DNA of 64,000 nucleotides, taken from assembly GCA_965284315.1 (NCBI GenBank), contig OZ260072.1, forward strand, positions 1,364,001-1,428,000, in the 5' to 3' direction. The DNA comes from PCRC01 sp017848435. GTDB taxonomy: Bacteria > Pseudomonadota > Gammaproteobacteria > Burkholderiales > Burkholderiaceae_C. Of this stretch, positions 34,454 through 42,647 are shown piece after piece. The notes beneath the pieces were generated by a model, which was given only the letters and a program-made list of their open reading frames with translations, did not search any database and had not been told where the DNA came from. The first letter of the stretch is position 1; the number at the start of each line of letters is the position of its first letter. The position numbers and the translations under genes were made by a program.

Positions 34454-36144
34454 CCCCTCATTTCAAGCCAAATCGCCTCCAAGCCTCAGTGAAATCTGGC
34501 GTTGTTGCTCTGCTTATAGGAGCAAACACGCTGGCGCCGCTGGGCGCCCAGTCGCAGCTTCCGGCCCTGGGCGACGGCAGTGAAATGACCACCAGCGCCG
34601 AGCGCCGGTTGGGCGACCGCATCGCCCGCGAGATCTACCGCGACCCCGACTACCTGGACGACCCCCTGCTGGTGGAGTATGTGCAGGGCATCTGGCAGCA
34701 GCTGATGGTGGCCTCCCGCGCGCGCGGCGAACTCAACCCCGAGCTCGACGAGCGTTTTGCCTGGGAAATCTTCCTCGCCCGCGACCGCAGCGTGAACGCC
34801 TTTGCCTTGCCTGGCGGTTACTTTGGCGTGCATTTGGGGCTGATTGGCCTGGTGGCCAGCCGGGACGAACTCGCCTCGGTGCTGGGCCACGAAATGAGCC
34901 ACGTGACCCAGCGCCACATCGCCCGGCTGATTGCCCGCCAGGGCGAACAAACCCCGTGGCTGATCGGCGCGATGATCCTGGGTGCGCTGGCCGCCAGCAA
35001 AAGCCCTGACGCCGCCAACGCGCTCATTCTGGGCGGGCAGGGCGTGGCGATTCAAAACCAGCTCAACTTCTCGCGTGACATGGAACGCGAGGCCGACCGC
35101 GTCGGCTACGCCGTCATGACGTCCGCCGGCTTCGAGGCCGAAGGCTTCGCCAGCATGTTCGGCAAACTGCAGCAGGCCAACCGCATCAACGACAACGGCA
35201 GTTTTCCCTACCTGCGCAGCCACCCGCTCACCACCGAACGCATTGCCGACGTGCAGGCCCGCCAGCAGCTGGCCGCGCCCACGCGCCGCACCGGCCCACC
35301 CGACCTCGTGCACCCCATGATGGCGGCCCGCGCCCGCGTGCTGGCCAGCCCCGGCGTTGACGTGCTGCGCAGCTGGGTCAGAGAAGCCGAGTTGGCCGGC
35401 ACAAATGCCGCGGCGCCCGCTCCTGCCAGCAGCGCCCCGGCCAGCAAGCTGGGTGCCATGGGCCAGCTCAGTCCCACCCAGCGCCGTGTGGGCGTGCTGT
35501 ACGCGGCGGCACTGGCCTCGGCCAAGCTGCGCGACCTGCCCGGCGCCCGCGCCCAGGCCAACACCCTGGCCCCGCTGGTGGCGGGCGACAGCGCCGCCCA
35601 GCGCGTGCTGCAGTTGCTGCTGGCCGACATCGCGCTGCAGGCCAACAACCCGGCGCAGGCGCTTCAAATTTTGCAGGCACTGCCCGCCGACAGCGCGGTG
35701 GCCGCTGCCGGCCCAGCCGCCAGCCCCAGCCGCGCCAGCAGCGGCCACGCCTTCTACCCGACGCGCGGGCGCGCCGAGTTGATGCTGCTGTCCCAGGCAC
35801 GTTTGGCCGCGCCCACACCCGCGGGCCTGGCCGAGGTGGCACAGCGGCTGCAAACCTGGGTCAGTGTGTACGCGCGGGACGCGCAGGCGTGGACGCAGCT
35901 GTCGTCGGTGCAAAGCGCCTTGGGCCAGCCGGTGCAGGCGGCACGGTCGTCCGCCGAGTCGCGCGCGGCGCAACTCGATTACCCCGCCGCGCTGGACCGC
36001 ATGCGGGCCGCGCAGCAGCTGCAGCGGCAAAACCCGCAACGTGGCGGGAACGATTACATCGAGGCCAGCATCGTCGACCAGCGCACCCGCGAACTGCAGG
36101 CGCAGGTGACCGAATTAGCTCGGGAAAAGGCGCTCGAGCGCTGA
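34450..36144 (+). CDS. M48 metalloprotease with C-terminal TPR region (BepA-like)
   Basis: 564 residues from a TTG that overlaps the previous stop. A GTG at 34489 is an alternative that gives a shorter signal peptide (MKSGVVALLIGANTLAPLG). The zinc site is HEMSH at 147-151 with the third ligand in READRVGY near 212. TPR-like helices fill residues 330-560. BepA-type enzymes act in the periplasm on outer-membrane assembly and degrade stalled LptD. The whole N-terminal region lies in repeat copy 5. The 3' end overlaps the convergent membrane-protein gene by 30 bp. Confidence 0.9.
   Translation: MTPHFKPNRLQASVKSGVVALLIGANTLAPLGAQSQLPALGDGSEMTTSAERRLGDRIAREIYRDPDYLDDPLLVEYVQGIWQQLMVASRARGELNPELDERFAWEIFLARDRSVNAFALPGGYFGVHLGLIGLVASRDELASVLGHEMSHVTQRHIARLIARQGEQTPWLIGAMILGALAASKSPDAANALILGGQGVAIQNQLNFSRDMEREADRVGYAVMTSAGFEAEGFASMFGKLQQANRINDNGSFPYLRSHPLTTERIADVQARQQLAAPTRRTGPPDLVHPMMAARARVLASPGVDVLRSWVREAELAGTNAAAPAPASSAPASKLGAMGQLSPTQRRVGVLYAAALASAKLRDLPGARAQANTLAPLVAGDSAAQRVLQLLLADIALQANNPAQALQILQALPADSAVAAAGPAASPSRASSGHAFYPTRGRAELMLLSQARLAAPTPAGLAEVAQRLQTWVSVYARDAQAWTQLSSVQSALGQPVQAARSSAESRAAQLDYPAALDRMRAAQQLQRQNPQRGGNDYIEASIVDQRTRELQAQVTELAREKALER
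34459..34527 (+). repeat. dispersed repeat, copy 5, at the 5' end of the M48 gene
   Basis: TTTCAAGCCAAATCGCCTCC, then AAGCCTCAGTGAAATCTGGC and GTTGTTGCTCTGCTTATAGG. It is in the same reading frame as copy 4 (FKPN...VKSG) and encodes the start of the signal peptide. Confidence 0.82.
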
Positions 36145-36465
36145 CTCGATGACGACGCCGAGCACCGAGTAGATCAGCGAGCCGACCAGCGCGGCCCAGA
36201 AGCCGCTGACCTGAAAGCCCGCCAGCAGGCCCGACGCGGCCCAGAACAGCAGCGCGTTGATGACGAACAGGAACAGGCCCAACGTGATCAGCGTGACCGG
36301 GAAGGTCAGCACCACCATCACCGGGCGCAGCACCACGTTGAACAGGCCAATCACCGCCGCCGCCAGCAGCGCCGAGGTGAAGCTGGCCACCTGCACACCG
36401 CTGAACAGGTGGGCCACAGCCAACAGAGCGGCTGCGCTGAGCAGCCATTTGAGAATCAGTTTCAT
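36115..36465 (-). CDS. YvlD-like small membrane protein (phage holin family 4-type domain)
   Basis: 116 residues with four helices. The pattern VIGLFNVVLRPVMVVLTFPVTLITLGLFLFVINALLFW is the hallmark of this widespread family, named for a holin-like domain but not of phage origin. Its function is unknown. Members are often linked to envelope stress in Gram-positives. The gene overlaps the 3' end of the convergent M48 gene. Confidence 0.88.
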   Translation of the reverse strand: MKLILKWLLSAAALLAVAHLFSGVQVASFTSALLAAAVIGLFNVVLRPVMVVLTFPVTLITLGLFLFVINALLFWAASGLLAGFQVSGFWAALVGSLIYSVLGVVIESALERLFPS

Positions 36466-36539
36466 GGGCAGGGGCAGGGAACGACGGGGAGGCGATCAGC
36501 TTACCACCGCCGCACCGCGCCCGTGCCCGCCGGCCCCGC

Positions 36540-37247
36540 TCAGGCCGCCGTGGCCGCCTGCTTGCGGCGGCCGACCCACCAGCCCGCCGCCAGCACACCG
36601 GCCACCGACACCACGTACACCGCCCAGCGGGCCACCGATTGCTCGGTGCTCAGGCCGTCTTTGGCCACGCCAAACACGCTGCTCAGGATGGGTTCGCTGA
36701 CGATCATCTTGGCCGCCGTGAAGGCCAGCACCGCCGAGCCCAGCTGGATGATGATGGGGAAACGCTCCACCAGCTTCAGCACCAGCGTGCTGCCGTACAC
36801 CACAATCGGTACGCTGATCAGCAGGCCAATCACCACCAGGTCAAACGCGCCGTGGGCGGCACCGGCCACACCCAGCACGTTGTCCACGCCCATCAGCGCG
36901 TCGGCCACGATGATGGTCTTCATCGCGCCCCAGAAGGTGGAGGCCACCGGCCCGTCGTGCTCGTTGCCGCCCTGGTCGGCCAGCAGCTTGTAGGCAATCC
37001 ACACCAGGCCCACGCCCCCGGCCAGCAGCAGGCCAGGAATCTGCAGCAGCCAGACCACCACCAGCGTCATCACGGTGCGCACGCCAATGGCGCCCACCGT
37101 GCCCCAGAGGATGGCCTTCTTTTGCAGATTTTGTGGCAGGTTGCGTGCCGCCAGCGCAATGACGATGGCGTTGTCGCCCGCCAGCACCAGGTCGATCAAG
37201 ATAATGGCCAGCAGCGCCGACCACCAGGGGGTTGAAAACAGTTCCAT
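36540..37247 (-). CDS. TerC-family membrane protein under a Mn riboswitch
   Basis: 235 residues, about seven helices, with the acidic repeats IDLVLAGDNAIVIALAARNLP near residues 18-38 and VADALMGVDNVLGVAGAAHGA near 120-140. It is a paralogue of the protein at 16217-16918 with similar order but limited identity outside the motifs. The yybP-ykoY aptamer in its leader implies manganese-induced expression and therefore a role in manganese export or metallation. Confidence 0.92.
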   Translation of the reverse strand: MELFSTPWWSALLAIILIDLVLAGDNAIVIALAARNLPQNLQKKAILWGTVGAIGVRTVMTLVVVWLLQIPGLLLAGGVGLVWIAYKLLADQGGNEHDGPVASTFWGAMKTIIVADALMGVDNVLGVAGAAHGAFDLVVIGLLISVPIVVYGSTLVLKLVERFPIIIQLGSAVLAFTAAKMIVSEPILSSVFGVAKDGLSTEQSVARWAVYVVSVAGVLAAGWWVGRRKQAATAA

Positions 37248-37311
37248 GGCAGATTTCCCTCAATGCGTTTGTCGTTGTGAATCAACACCGCGTGCGGGGG
37301 CAGGTGGCCTG

Positions 37312-37353
37312 AAAAGACACGCTTCGCACCCGCACCGCAGTGCGTTGGCGAAG
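37312..37353 (-). terminator. attenuator hairpin in the terC leader
   Basis: CTTCGC (37353-37348) pairs with GCGAAG (37327-37322) around an inner CGCAC-TGCG-GTGCG hairpin. CGTGTCTTTT follows. The first arm overlaps the 3' strand of aptamer stem P1, so the two structures exclude each other. Confidence 0.65.
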
Positions 37354-37483
37354 GTCTTGCCCGATGGGTGGCGCTGTGTTGGCACAGCGGCCCCATTTGC
37401 CGGACCGGAAAGCTGCGAGGCAACTTCCGTATTGACGGCCCGGCGGCCTGGAAAACATCCTGGGAGCTACTCCCCTTCAACCT
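37347..37483 (-). promoter_or_regulatory. yybP-ykoY manganese riboswitch
   Basis: The minus strand contains GAAGGGGAGTAGC near the 5' end, CCGTCAATACGG in the middle and GGGCAAGACCTTCGCC at the 3' end. These are the two conserved metal-binding loop sequences and the P1 closing stem (GAAGG with CCTTC) of yybP-ykoY RNAs. It lies about 100 nt upstream of the terC start and fills most of the 315-bp gap to the DUF3717 gene. Confidence 0.93.
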
Positions 37484-37562
37484 GTATTGGAACACGCCGC
37501 CATTGCCCGAGCCGTTTGTCGGTTATTTTGGGCGGGCCGCCGGGGGCTATCATCGCGCCCCT

Positions 37563-37970
37563 ATGCCCGGCATCCACATCACCGACGTCGAGGCCGCCAT
37601 CAATCACTGGCGGCAGCGCTCGCCCTCGCCCGACGGGGTGACGCTGGCGCCCGAACTGCGCGCGCTGGCCGAGGTCTACGCCCTGCTGATCTACCACCGC
37701 GAAGACGAGGCCGACGAGGCGAGCTTCCCGGCCGCCGCCCACGCCGCCTGGCTCGCCTGGTACAGCACCACGCCCGACACGCCCTGCATCGCCATTTGCT
37801 CCACCAGCCAGGGCGACGACGTCTGCAAAGGCTGCGGCCGCACGTTTGACGAGGTGCAGCACTGGCCAGAGATGACGCCCGCCAGCAAGCGCGCCACCTG
37901 GCGCCGCATCACCTTGCATGCGGATGCGTGGCGCTTCAACCGGTATTCGGAGCGCGCCGCAGAGAAATGA
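37563..37970 (+). CDS. DUF3717/DUF1289 domain protein
   Basis: 135 residues from the ATG at 37563. The N-terminal half (ITDVEAAINHWRQRSPSPDG, ALAEVYALLIYHRED) is a DUF3717 domain. The C-terminal half (TPCIAICSTSQGDDVCKGCGRTFDEVQHWPEMTPASKRATWRRI) is a DUF1289 domain with three closely spaced cysteines of a likely metal or FeS site. The function is unknown. The combination is common in Burkholderiales. Confidence 0.82.
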   Translation: MPGIHITDVEAAINHWRQRSPSPDGVTLAPELRALAEVYALLIYHREDEADEASFPAAAHAAWLAWYSTTPDTPCIAICSTSQGDDVCKGCGRTFDEVQHWPEMTPASKRATWRRITLHADAWRFNRYSERAAEK

Positions 37971-38052
37971 GTGCCACGCCACCGCCCCCAGGACAAATAC
38001 GGCCCCGCCGGTGGGCAGAGCGCGGTACACCGTGCGCGAACATGGGGGCCAC

Positions 38053-38361
38053 ATGAAACGGCTGTGCCAGGCCCCCAACCTCGCCTTGGCCACGCTGTGG
38101 GCCGACACCTTGCGCGAAGCGGGGGTGGACGTTTCCGTGCAGCGGCAGTTTCTGGTGGGTGTGGCCGGCGAATTGCCGCCCGACCAGTGCCTGCCCGAGC
38201 TCTGGCTGCGGCACGACGGGCAACTGGCCCTGGCCCAAAGCGTGCTGGACGACCTGCAGCACGTGGCCCAGCACGACTGGCTCTGCGGTTGTGGGGAGCG
38301 TGTGGAAGGCGGGTTCGAGCAATGCTGGGCCTGCGGCGCGCTGATGCCGCTGCCAGGTTAG
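38053..38361 (+). CDS. DUF2007-type small protein
   Basis: 102 residues from the ATG at 38053. The N-terminal 65 residues fit the DUF2007 fold (MKRLCQAPNLALATLWADTLREAGVDVSVQRQFLVG). The C-terminus has a four-Cys zinc-ribbon-like end (WLCGCGERVEGGFEQCWACG). The role is unknown. Confidence 0.75.
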   Translation: MKRLCQAPNLALATLWADTLREAGVDVSVQRQFLVGVAGELPPDQCLPELWLRHDGQLALAQSVLDDLQHVAQHDWLCGCGERVEGGFEQCWACGALMPLPG

Positions 38362-38428
38362 TTTGCTATTGATTCAGTAGCTAACCAACAAGCCTGCACT
38401 AAGGCTTGCGGCCAATAAGGCTTGAAAA
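38361..38428 (-). repeat. dispersed repeat, copy 6
   Basis: Minus strand: TTTTCAAGCCTTATTGG, then AAGCCTTAGTGCAGGCTTG and GCTACTGAATCAATAGCAAAC. It begins at the stop of the DUF2007 gene and fills the gap to yaeQ. Confidence 0.75.
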
Positions 38429-38477
38429 GCACGCGGTCAAGCCCCTGCAAGGGCCTGGATGTGCTTTCAGAGCGACT

Positions 38478-39038
38478 TCAGAGCCACTTTATCGGCTCAA
38501 TGTCCACACTGCGCTGGCCGTCGCTCAGGGTGAGCGTGTTTTCCTGCACCGTCGCCTGCAGCTGCATGCTGCGCTGCGCCAGCGCGGCCAGGGCCTGGGA
38601 CGCTTCGGTTGGCACGCGCCAGACCTGCAGGTTTTTGGGCCGCGTGAGCTTGGTCTGGATGCCACGCCACCAGACTTCGCTGGCGGACGAAAAGCAGTAC
38701 AGCATCACCTCGTCGGCCTTGCTGCAGGCCTTCATCAGCGGCTTGTCTTCGGGTTGGCCGACCTCGATCCACAGCCGGTGCCGGCCGGTGAAGTCGACGA
38801 GGGACACGTCCGGGTCGTCCGGGTTGGACAGGCCGGCACCAAAGGCCAGCGTGCCGTCGCCGTTGCAGACGCTGTGCAGCTTGTGCGCGTTCAGCGCCAG
38901 CGCCACGAGGCGCACCATCATGCGCTCGTCGGTCTCGCTCGGGTGGCGGGCCAGGGTGAGGGCGTGGTCGGCGTAGTAGCTGTTGTCGATGTCGGCGATC
39001 TGCAGGCTCGCCTTGAAGATGGTGGATTTGAGGGCCAT
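38478..39038 (-). CDS. YaeQ family protein
   Basis: 186 residues from the ATG at 39038, with the family start MALKSTIFKASLQIADIDNSYY and LWIEVGQPEDKPLMKACSKADEVMLY, the PD-(D/E)XK-like core. YaeQ is linked to transcription elongation phenotypes but its biochemical activity is unknown. The start overlaps the purB stop by one base (TGATG), so the genes are probably translationally coupled. Confidence 0.93.
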   Translation of the reverse strand: MALKSTIFKASLQIADIDNSYYADHALTLARHPSETDERMMVRLVALALNAHKLHSVCNGDGTLAFGAGLSNPDDPDVSLVDFTGRHRLWIEVGQPEDKPLMKACSKADEVMLYCFSSASEVWWRGIQTKLTRPKNLQVWRVPTEASQALAALAQRSMQLQATVQENTLTLSDGQRSVDIEPIKWL

Positions 39039-40417
39039 CAGACGCGCCGTGCGAGTTCGGCCGCTTTTCCGACGTAACTCGAAGGCGTCATCGCCAGCAG
39101 GCGTGTCTTTTCCGCTTCCGGAATGTCCAGCGAGCGGATCAGCCCGTGCAGGTCTTCGGCGCGCACGGTTTTGCCGCGGGTGACTTCCTTCAGCTTTTCG
39201 TAGGCGCCTTGCACGCCGTAGCGGCGCATCACGGTCTGGATCGGTTCGGCCAGCACTTCCCACGACGCGTCGAGGTCGTCGGCCAGGGCTTCGGCGTTGA
39301 GTTCGAGCTTGTTCAGGCCGGTCATCAGCGCGCTGTAGGCCAGCGTGCTGTAGCCCATGGCCACGCCCATGTTGCGCAGCACGGTGGAGTCGGTCAGGTC
39401 GCGCTGCCAGCGGGAAATCGGCAGCTTCTCGGCCAGGTGGCGCAGCAGCGCGTTGGCCAGGCCGAGGTTGCCTTCGGCGTTTTCAAAGTCAATCGGGTTG
39501 ACCTTGTGCGGCATGGTGGAGCTGCCGATCTCGCCGGCCTTGAGCCGCTGCTTGAAGTAGCCCAGGCTGACGTAGCCCCAGATGTCGCGCGCCAGGTCGA
39601 TCAGGATGGTGTTGGTGCGGGCCATCGCGTCAAACAGCTCGGCCATGTAGTCGTGGGGCTCGATCTGGATGCTGTAGGGCTGGAAGGTCAGGCCCAGGCC
39701 GAGTGGTTCGGGGGTTTCAATGACCTTCTTGCTGAAAGCCTCCCAGTCGAAGTCGGGCCAGGCGCTCAGGTGGGCGTTGTAGTTGCCCACCGCGCCGTTC
39801 ATCTTGGCCAGCATTGGCACGCTGGCAATGCGCTCGCGGGCGGTGGCCAGGCGCACCACCACGTTGGCAAACTCCTTGCCCACGGTGGTGGGGCTGGCGG
39901 TCTGGCCGTGGGTGCGGCTGAGCATGGGCACTTCGGCATAGGCGTGGGCCATCTCGCGCAGCTTGGCGACCACACCGTCCAGCGCGGGCAGCACCACCTG
40001 GCCGACGGCGGCCTTGAGCTGCAGCGCGTGGCTGGTGTTGTTGATGTCTTCGCTGGTGCAGGCAAAGTGCACGAACTCGGCCGACGTTTCCAGCTCGGGC
40101 CGGGCCTCGAACTTGGACTTGATCCAGTACTCCACTGCTTTCACGTCGTGGTTGGTGACCTTCTCGAAGTCCTTGATGGCGCGGGCGTCGGCCTCACAAA
40201 AGTTCTTCACCAGACCCAGCAAGTAAGTGCGTGCTCCCGGTGTGAGGGGCTTGAATTCGGCAAAGCCAGCGTCGCTGAGCGCGATGAACCAGGCCACTTC
40301 CACCTGCACCCGGCGGTGCATGAAGCCCTGTTCGCTCAGCAAGGGGCGCAGGGTGCTGAGTTTGGCGGCGTAGCGGCCGTCCAGCGGCGAAAGGGCGGAC
40401 AAAGTAGAGAAAGTCAT
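39038..40417 (-). CDS. purB: adenylosuccinate lyase
   Basis: 459 residues from the ATG at 40417 (MTFSTLSALSPLDGRYAAKL), matching the E. coli PurB class. The fumarase-superfamily signature GEIGSSTMPHKVNPIDFENAEGN is present, along with FVHFACTSEDINNTSHALQL and RTHGQTASPTTVGKE. It catalyses two steps of purine synthesis. A 36-residue N-terminal extension from an upstream start is not conserved. Confidence 0.97.
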   Translation of the reverse strand: MTFSTLSALSPLDGRYAAKLSTLRPLLSEQGFMHRRVQVEVAWFIALSDAGFAEFKPLTPGARTYLLGLVKNFCEADARAIKDFEKVTNHDVKAVEYWIKSKFEARPELETSAEFVHFACTSEDINNTSHALQLKAAVGQVVLPALDGVVAKLREMAHAYAEVPMLSRTHGQTASPTTVGKEFANVVVRLATARERIASVPMLAKMNGAVGNYNAHLSAWPDFDWEAFSKKVIETPEPLGLGLTFQPYSIQIEPHDYMAELFDAMARTNTILIDLARDIWGYVSLGYFKQRLKAGEIGSSTMPHKVNPIDFENAEGNLGLANALLRHLAEKLPISRWQRDLTDSTVLRNMGVAMGYSTLAYSALMTGLNKLELNAEALADDLDASWEVLAEPIQTVMRRYGVQGAYEKLKEVTRGKTVRAEDLHGLIRSLDIPEAEKTRLLAMTPSSYVGKAAELARRV

Positions 40418-40506
40418 CCCCGAATTGTAGGTGGCAGGGCGCGTCAGCCCCGCACTGAGCGGGCTGGCTAGAATCGGCCCGAACCCATACCGCAGGCAAC
40501 CGCACC

Positions 40507-41124
40507 ATGAAATTGATCGGATCATTGGCCAGCCCTTACGTGCGCAAAGTGCGCGTCGTGATGGCCGAGAAAAAGCTCGACTACCAGTTCGTCACCGAAG
40601 ACGTCTGGGCGGCTACCACCACCATTGGCCATGCCAACCCGCTGGGCAAGGTGCCCTGCCTGGTGATGGAAGGCGGCGAGGCGGTGTTTGACTCGCGCGT
40701 GATCGTTGAGTACCTCGACACGCTGTCGCCGGTCGGCAAGCTCATTCCCCCCAGTGGCCGCGAGCGTGCCGAGGTGAAAACCTGGGAAGCGCTGGCCGAC
40801 GGCCTGGTGGACGCCGCCATCCTCGCCCGGCTCGAAGCCACCTGGCCCGGCCGCAGCGACGGCGAGCGCAGCCAGGCCTGGATCGCCCGTCAGATGGACA
40901 AGATCGACGCCAGCCTGAAAGCCATGAGCCAGGGCCTGGGCGACAAACCGTTTTGCAGCGGCATCCACTTGAGCCTGTCGGACATCGCGGTCGGCTGCGC
41001 GCTGCTGTGGCTGGAATTCCGCTTCCCGCAAATCGCCTGGCGCGGCAGCCACCCCAACCTGGCCAAGCTGGTGGACAAGCTGAGCCAGCGGCAAAGCTTT
41101 GTGGACACTGTGCCCAAAGTTTAG
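40507..41124 (+). CDS. glutathione S-transferase family protein (YibF-like)
   Basis: 205 residues. The thioredoxin-like N-terminal domain begins MKLIGSLASPYVRKVRVVMAEKKLDYQ with Ser9/Ser in the glutathione-activating position and NPLGKVPCLVMEGGEAVFDSRVIVEYLD. The all-helical C-terminal domain contains LSLSDIAVGCALLWLEFR. Substrate is unknown. The gene is divergent from purB. Confidence 0.92.
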   Translation: MKLIGSLASPYVRKVRVVMAEKKLDYQFVTEDVWAATTTIGHANPLGKVPCLVMEGGEAVFDSRVIVEYLDTLSPVGKLIPPSGRERAEVKTWEALADGLVDAAILARLEATWPGRSDGERSQAWIARQMDKIDASLKAMSQGLGDKPFCSGIHLSLSDIAVGCALLWLEFRFPQIAWRGSHPNLAKLVDKLSQRQSFVDTVPKV

Positions 41125-41146
41125 GTTCGACATGGCCTAGCGGGCC

Positions 41147-41210
41147 ATTTTTCAAGTCAAACCGGCGCTAAGCCTTTCTAAATCTGGCGATTCAGCTATC
41201 AATTCAGAAG
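41147..41210 (+). repeat. dispersed repeat, copy 7
   Basis: TTTTTCAAGTCAAACCGGCG, then AAGCCTTTCTAAATCTGGCG and ATTCAGCTATCAATTCAG. It lies after the GST gene. Confidence 0.75.
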
Positions 41211-41264
41211 TGAATTGAGCTGAATTCTGGTGTGCACCGCCCGAATGGTGGGTGTTTTTGCGCG

Positions 41265-41314
41265 GACAAAATATATTTGTCTTGGACAAAAGACAAACGC
41301 TGTATATTTTGTCT
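41265..41314 (+). promoter_or_regulatory. operator cluster in front of the Rrf2 regulator
   Basis: Five GACAAA/TTTGTC half-sites are packed into 50 bp. GACAAA-N5-TTTGTC lies at 41265-41281, a further GACAAA at 41285, and AGACAAA-N10-TTTGTCT at 41291-41314, directly abutting the ATG. TATATT-like -10 sequences lie within the second dyad. This is the pattern expected for autorepression. Confidence 0.6.
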
Positions 41315-41836
41315 ATGCGTATTTCCATAAAAGTCCGAATGGCCGTGGCGGCGATGGTGGACCTGGCCGCGTACAGCGACCCCGCCAACATCACCATCAA
41401 AAGCATTGCCGACCGGCACAAGGTGAGCTTTGCCTACCTGGAGCAGGTGTTCTGTGTGCTGCGCCGGCACGGGCTGGTGAAGTCTGCGCGAGGCCCTGGG
41501 GGCGGCTACACGCTGGCCCGGCCGGCCACCGAAGTGACCGTGGCCGATGTGTTCGCCATCATGGAGCCGCCGCTGCCGCCAGCAGACGCCTGTGCAGATG
41601 GCCCACCGGAGCGCATGGGCGACACGCTGTGGCAAGCATTCGACGATTGCGTGCACCACTACCTCCAGAGCGTCACGCTGGAATCGCTGGCCTGCGGGAT
41701 GCGGCCGGTGCCGTCGCCGGTGGTGGCCAAAGCGTACTCGCTGAAAAAAGGCATCGCAGAGAAGCGGCCGGTTCAACCGGCGCTGCCCAAAGTGACCAGC
41801 TTCGTCTTTGCGCTGGGTGCCGATCCGGTGGCCTGA
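41315..41836 (+). CDS. Rrf2-family transcriptional regulator
   Basis: 173 residues from the ATG at 41315 (MRISIKVRMAVAAMVDLAAYS). The winged-helix part includes IKSIADRHKVSFAYLEQVFCVLRRHGLVKSARGPGGGYTLARP. Three cysteines follow (ACADG, DDCVHH, LACGM). Their spacing is wider than in IscR or NsrR, so an FeS cluster is possible but unproved. An upstream start would run through the operator cluster. A HiPIP remnant lies just downstream, in the position of a likely former target. Confidence 0.88.
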   Translation: MRISIKVRMAVAAMVDLAAYSDPANITIKSIADRHKVSFAYLEQVFCVLRRHGLVKSARGPGGGYTLARPATEVTVADVFAIMEPPLPPADACADGPPERMGDTLWQAFDDCVHHYLQSVTLESLACGMRPVPSPVVAKAYSLKKGIAEKRPVQPALPKVTSFVFALGADPVA

Positions 41837-41849
41837 GCGTTTCGCCGCC

Positions 41850-41981
41850 CCTTGCCGGAGCCGGCGCCCTTGGGTACGAGGCCGACACCTCCAAGGTCGA
41901 CAAGGCCAAATACCTCAGGTACGCAGCGACCCGGCAGTCGCTGGCAAAGGCTGGTGCTCGGCCTGGACCAAAAACGGCTGA
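41850..41981 (+). pseudogene. high-potential iron-sulfur protein (HiPIP) remnant
   Basis: One frame reads LAGAGALGYEADTSKVDKAK then YLRYAA, matching the start of mature HiPIPs. A second frame, from about 41930, reads PAVAGKGWCSAWTKNG and a stop at 41979-41981, matching the conserved C-terminus. About 30 residues in between, with the first three cluster cysteines, are missing, and no start or signal peptide is present. The gene therefore appears to have been lost by internal deletion. Confidence 0.75.
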
Positions 41982-41990
41982 CGCCACGAG

Positions 41991-42563
41991 TCAGGTTGAA
42001 AAGCGTGTGGTCGCAAAGTGCTGTTGCAAGGCGTGCAGCAGGCGCCGCCCCGCGTCGTCCAGACAGCCATCGTTGACGATCTCGATGCCCCCATGCCCAG
42101 CCGGGAGCTGCCATGCCTGCGCACGGGCCATCCGCAGCGCCAACATCGGGCCGTCTTCCCGGCCACGCGCCACCAGCCGCCTGCGCAGGGTGTCGGGCGA
42201 GGCGGTGATGTGCAGCACCGTCAGGCCCGGGAAACGCCGCTGCGCTTCCGCCAGGTACGCGCGCGAGCCGTTGACGAACACGCAATGCCCCTGCGCCAGG
42301 GGCGCCAGCGCGGTGTGCCGCACGCCGTAGTGCAAGCCGTTGGCTTGCCAGTGCAACGCGAACAGCCCCGCGTCGCGCCATGGCAGGAACTGCGCCTCGC
42401 TGCAGGCCTCGTGGTCTTCGCCGCCCGCGTCGGCCGCGCGGGTGATGGTGCGTTGGGCGAAAGCCACCGGCGCATCGGCGCCCAGGCGGGCGCGCAGCCA
42501 GCCCAGCAGGCTGTCCTTGCCCGCGCCCGACGGGCCGATGGTGTAGATCAAATGCCGGCGCAT
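41991..42563 (-). CDS. phnN: ribose 1,5-bisphosphate phosphokinase
   Basis: 190 residues from the ATG at 42563. It has a guanylate-kinase-like fold with the P-loop YTIGPSGAGKDSLLGWL near residues 7-23, then QRTITRAADAGGEDHEACSEAQF and VLHITASPDTLRRRLVARGRED. PhnN makes PRPP from ribose 1,5-bisphosphate in phosphonate breakdown. No C-P lyase genes are in the window. Confidence 0.9.
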   Translation of the reverse strand: MRRHLIYTIGPSGAGKDSLLGWLRARLGADAPVAFAQRTITRAADAGGEDHEACSEAQFLPWRDAGLFALHWQANGLHYGVRHTALAPLAQGHCVFVNGSRAYLAEAQRRFPGLTVLHITASPDTLRRRLVARGREDGPMLALRMARAQAWQLPAGHGGIEIVNDGCLDDAGRRLLHALQQHFATTRFST

Positions 42564-42647
42564 GGCGTGCACTGTAGGCCACCGGCGCGGTGCTGGCGCC
42601 AGAACATCCCTTATGCTGCGCGGCAAACAACCCACAGGACCGGCCGC

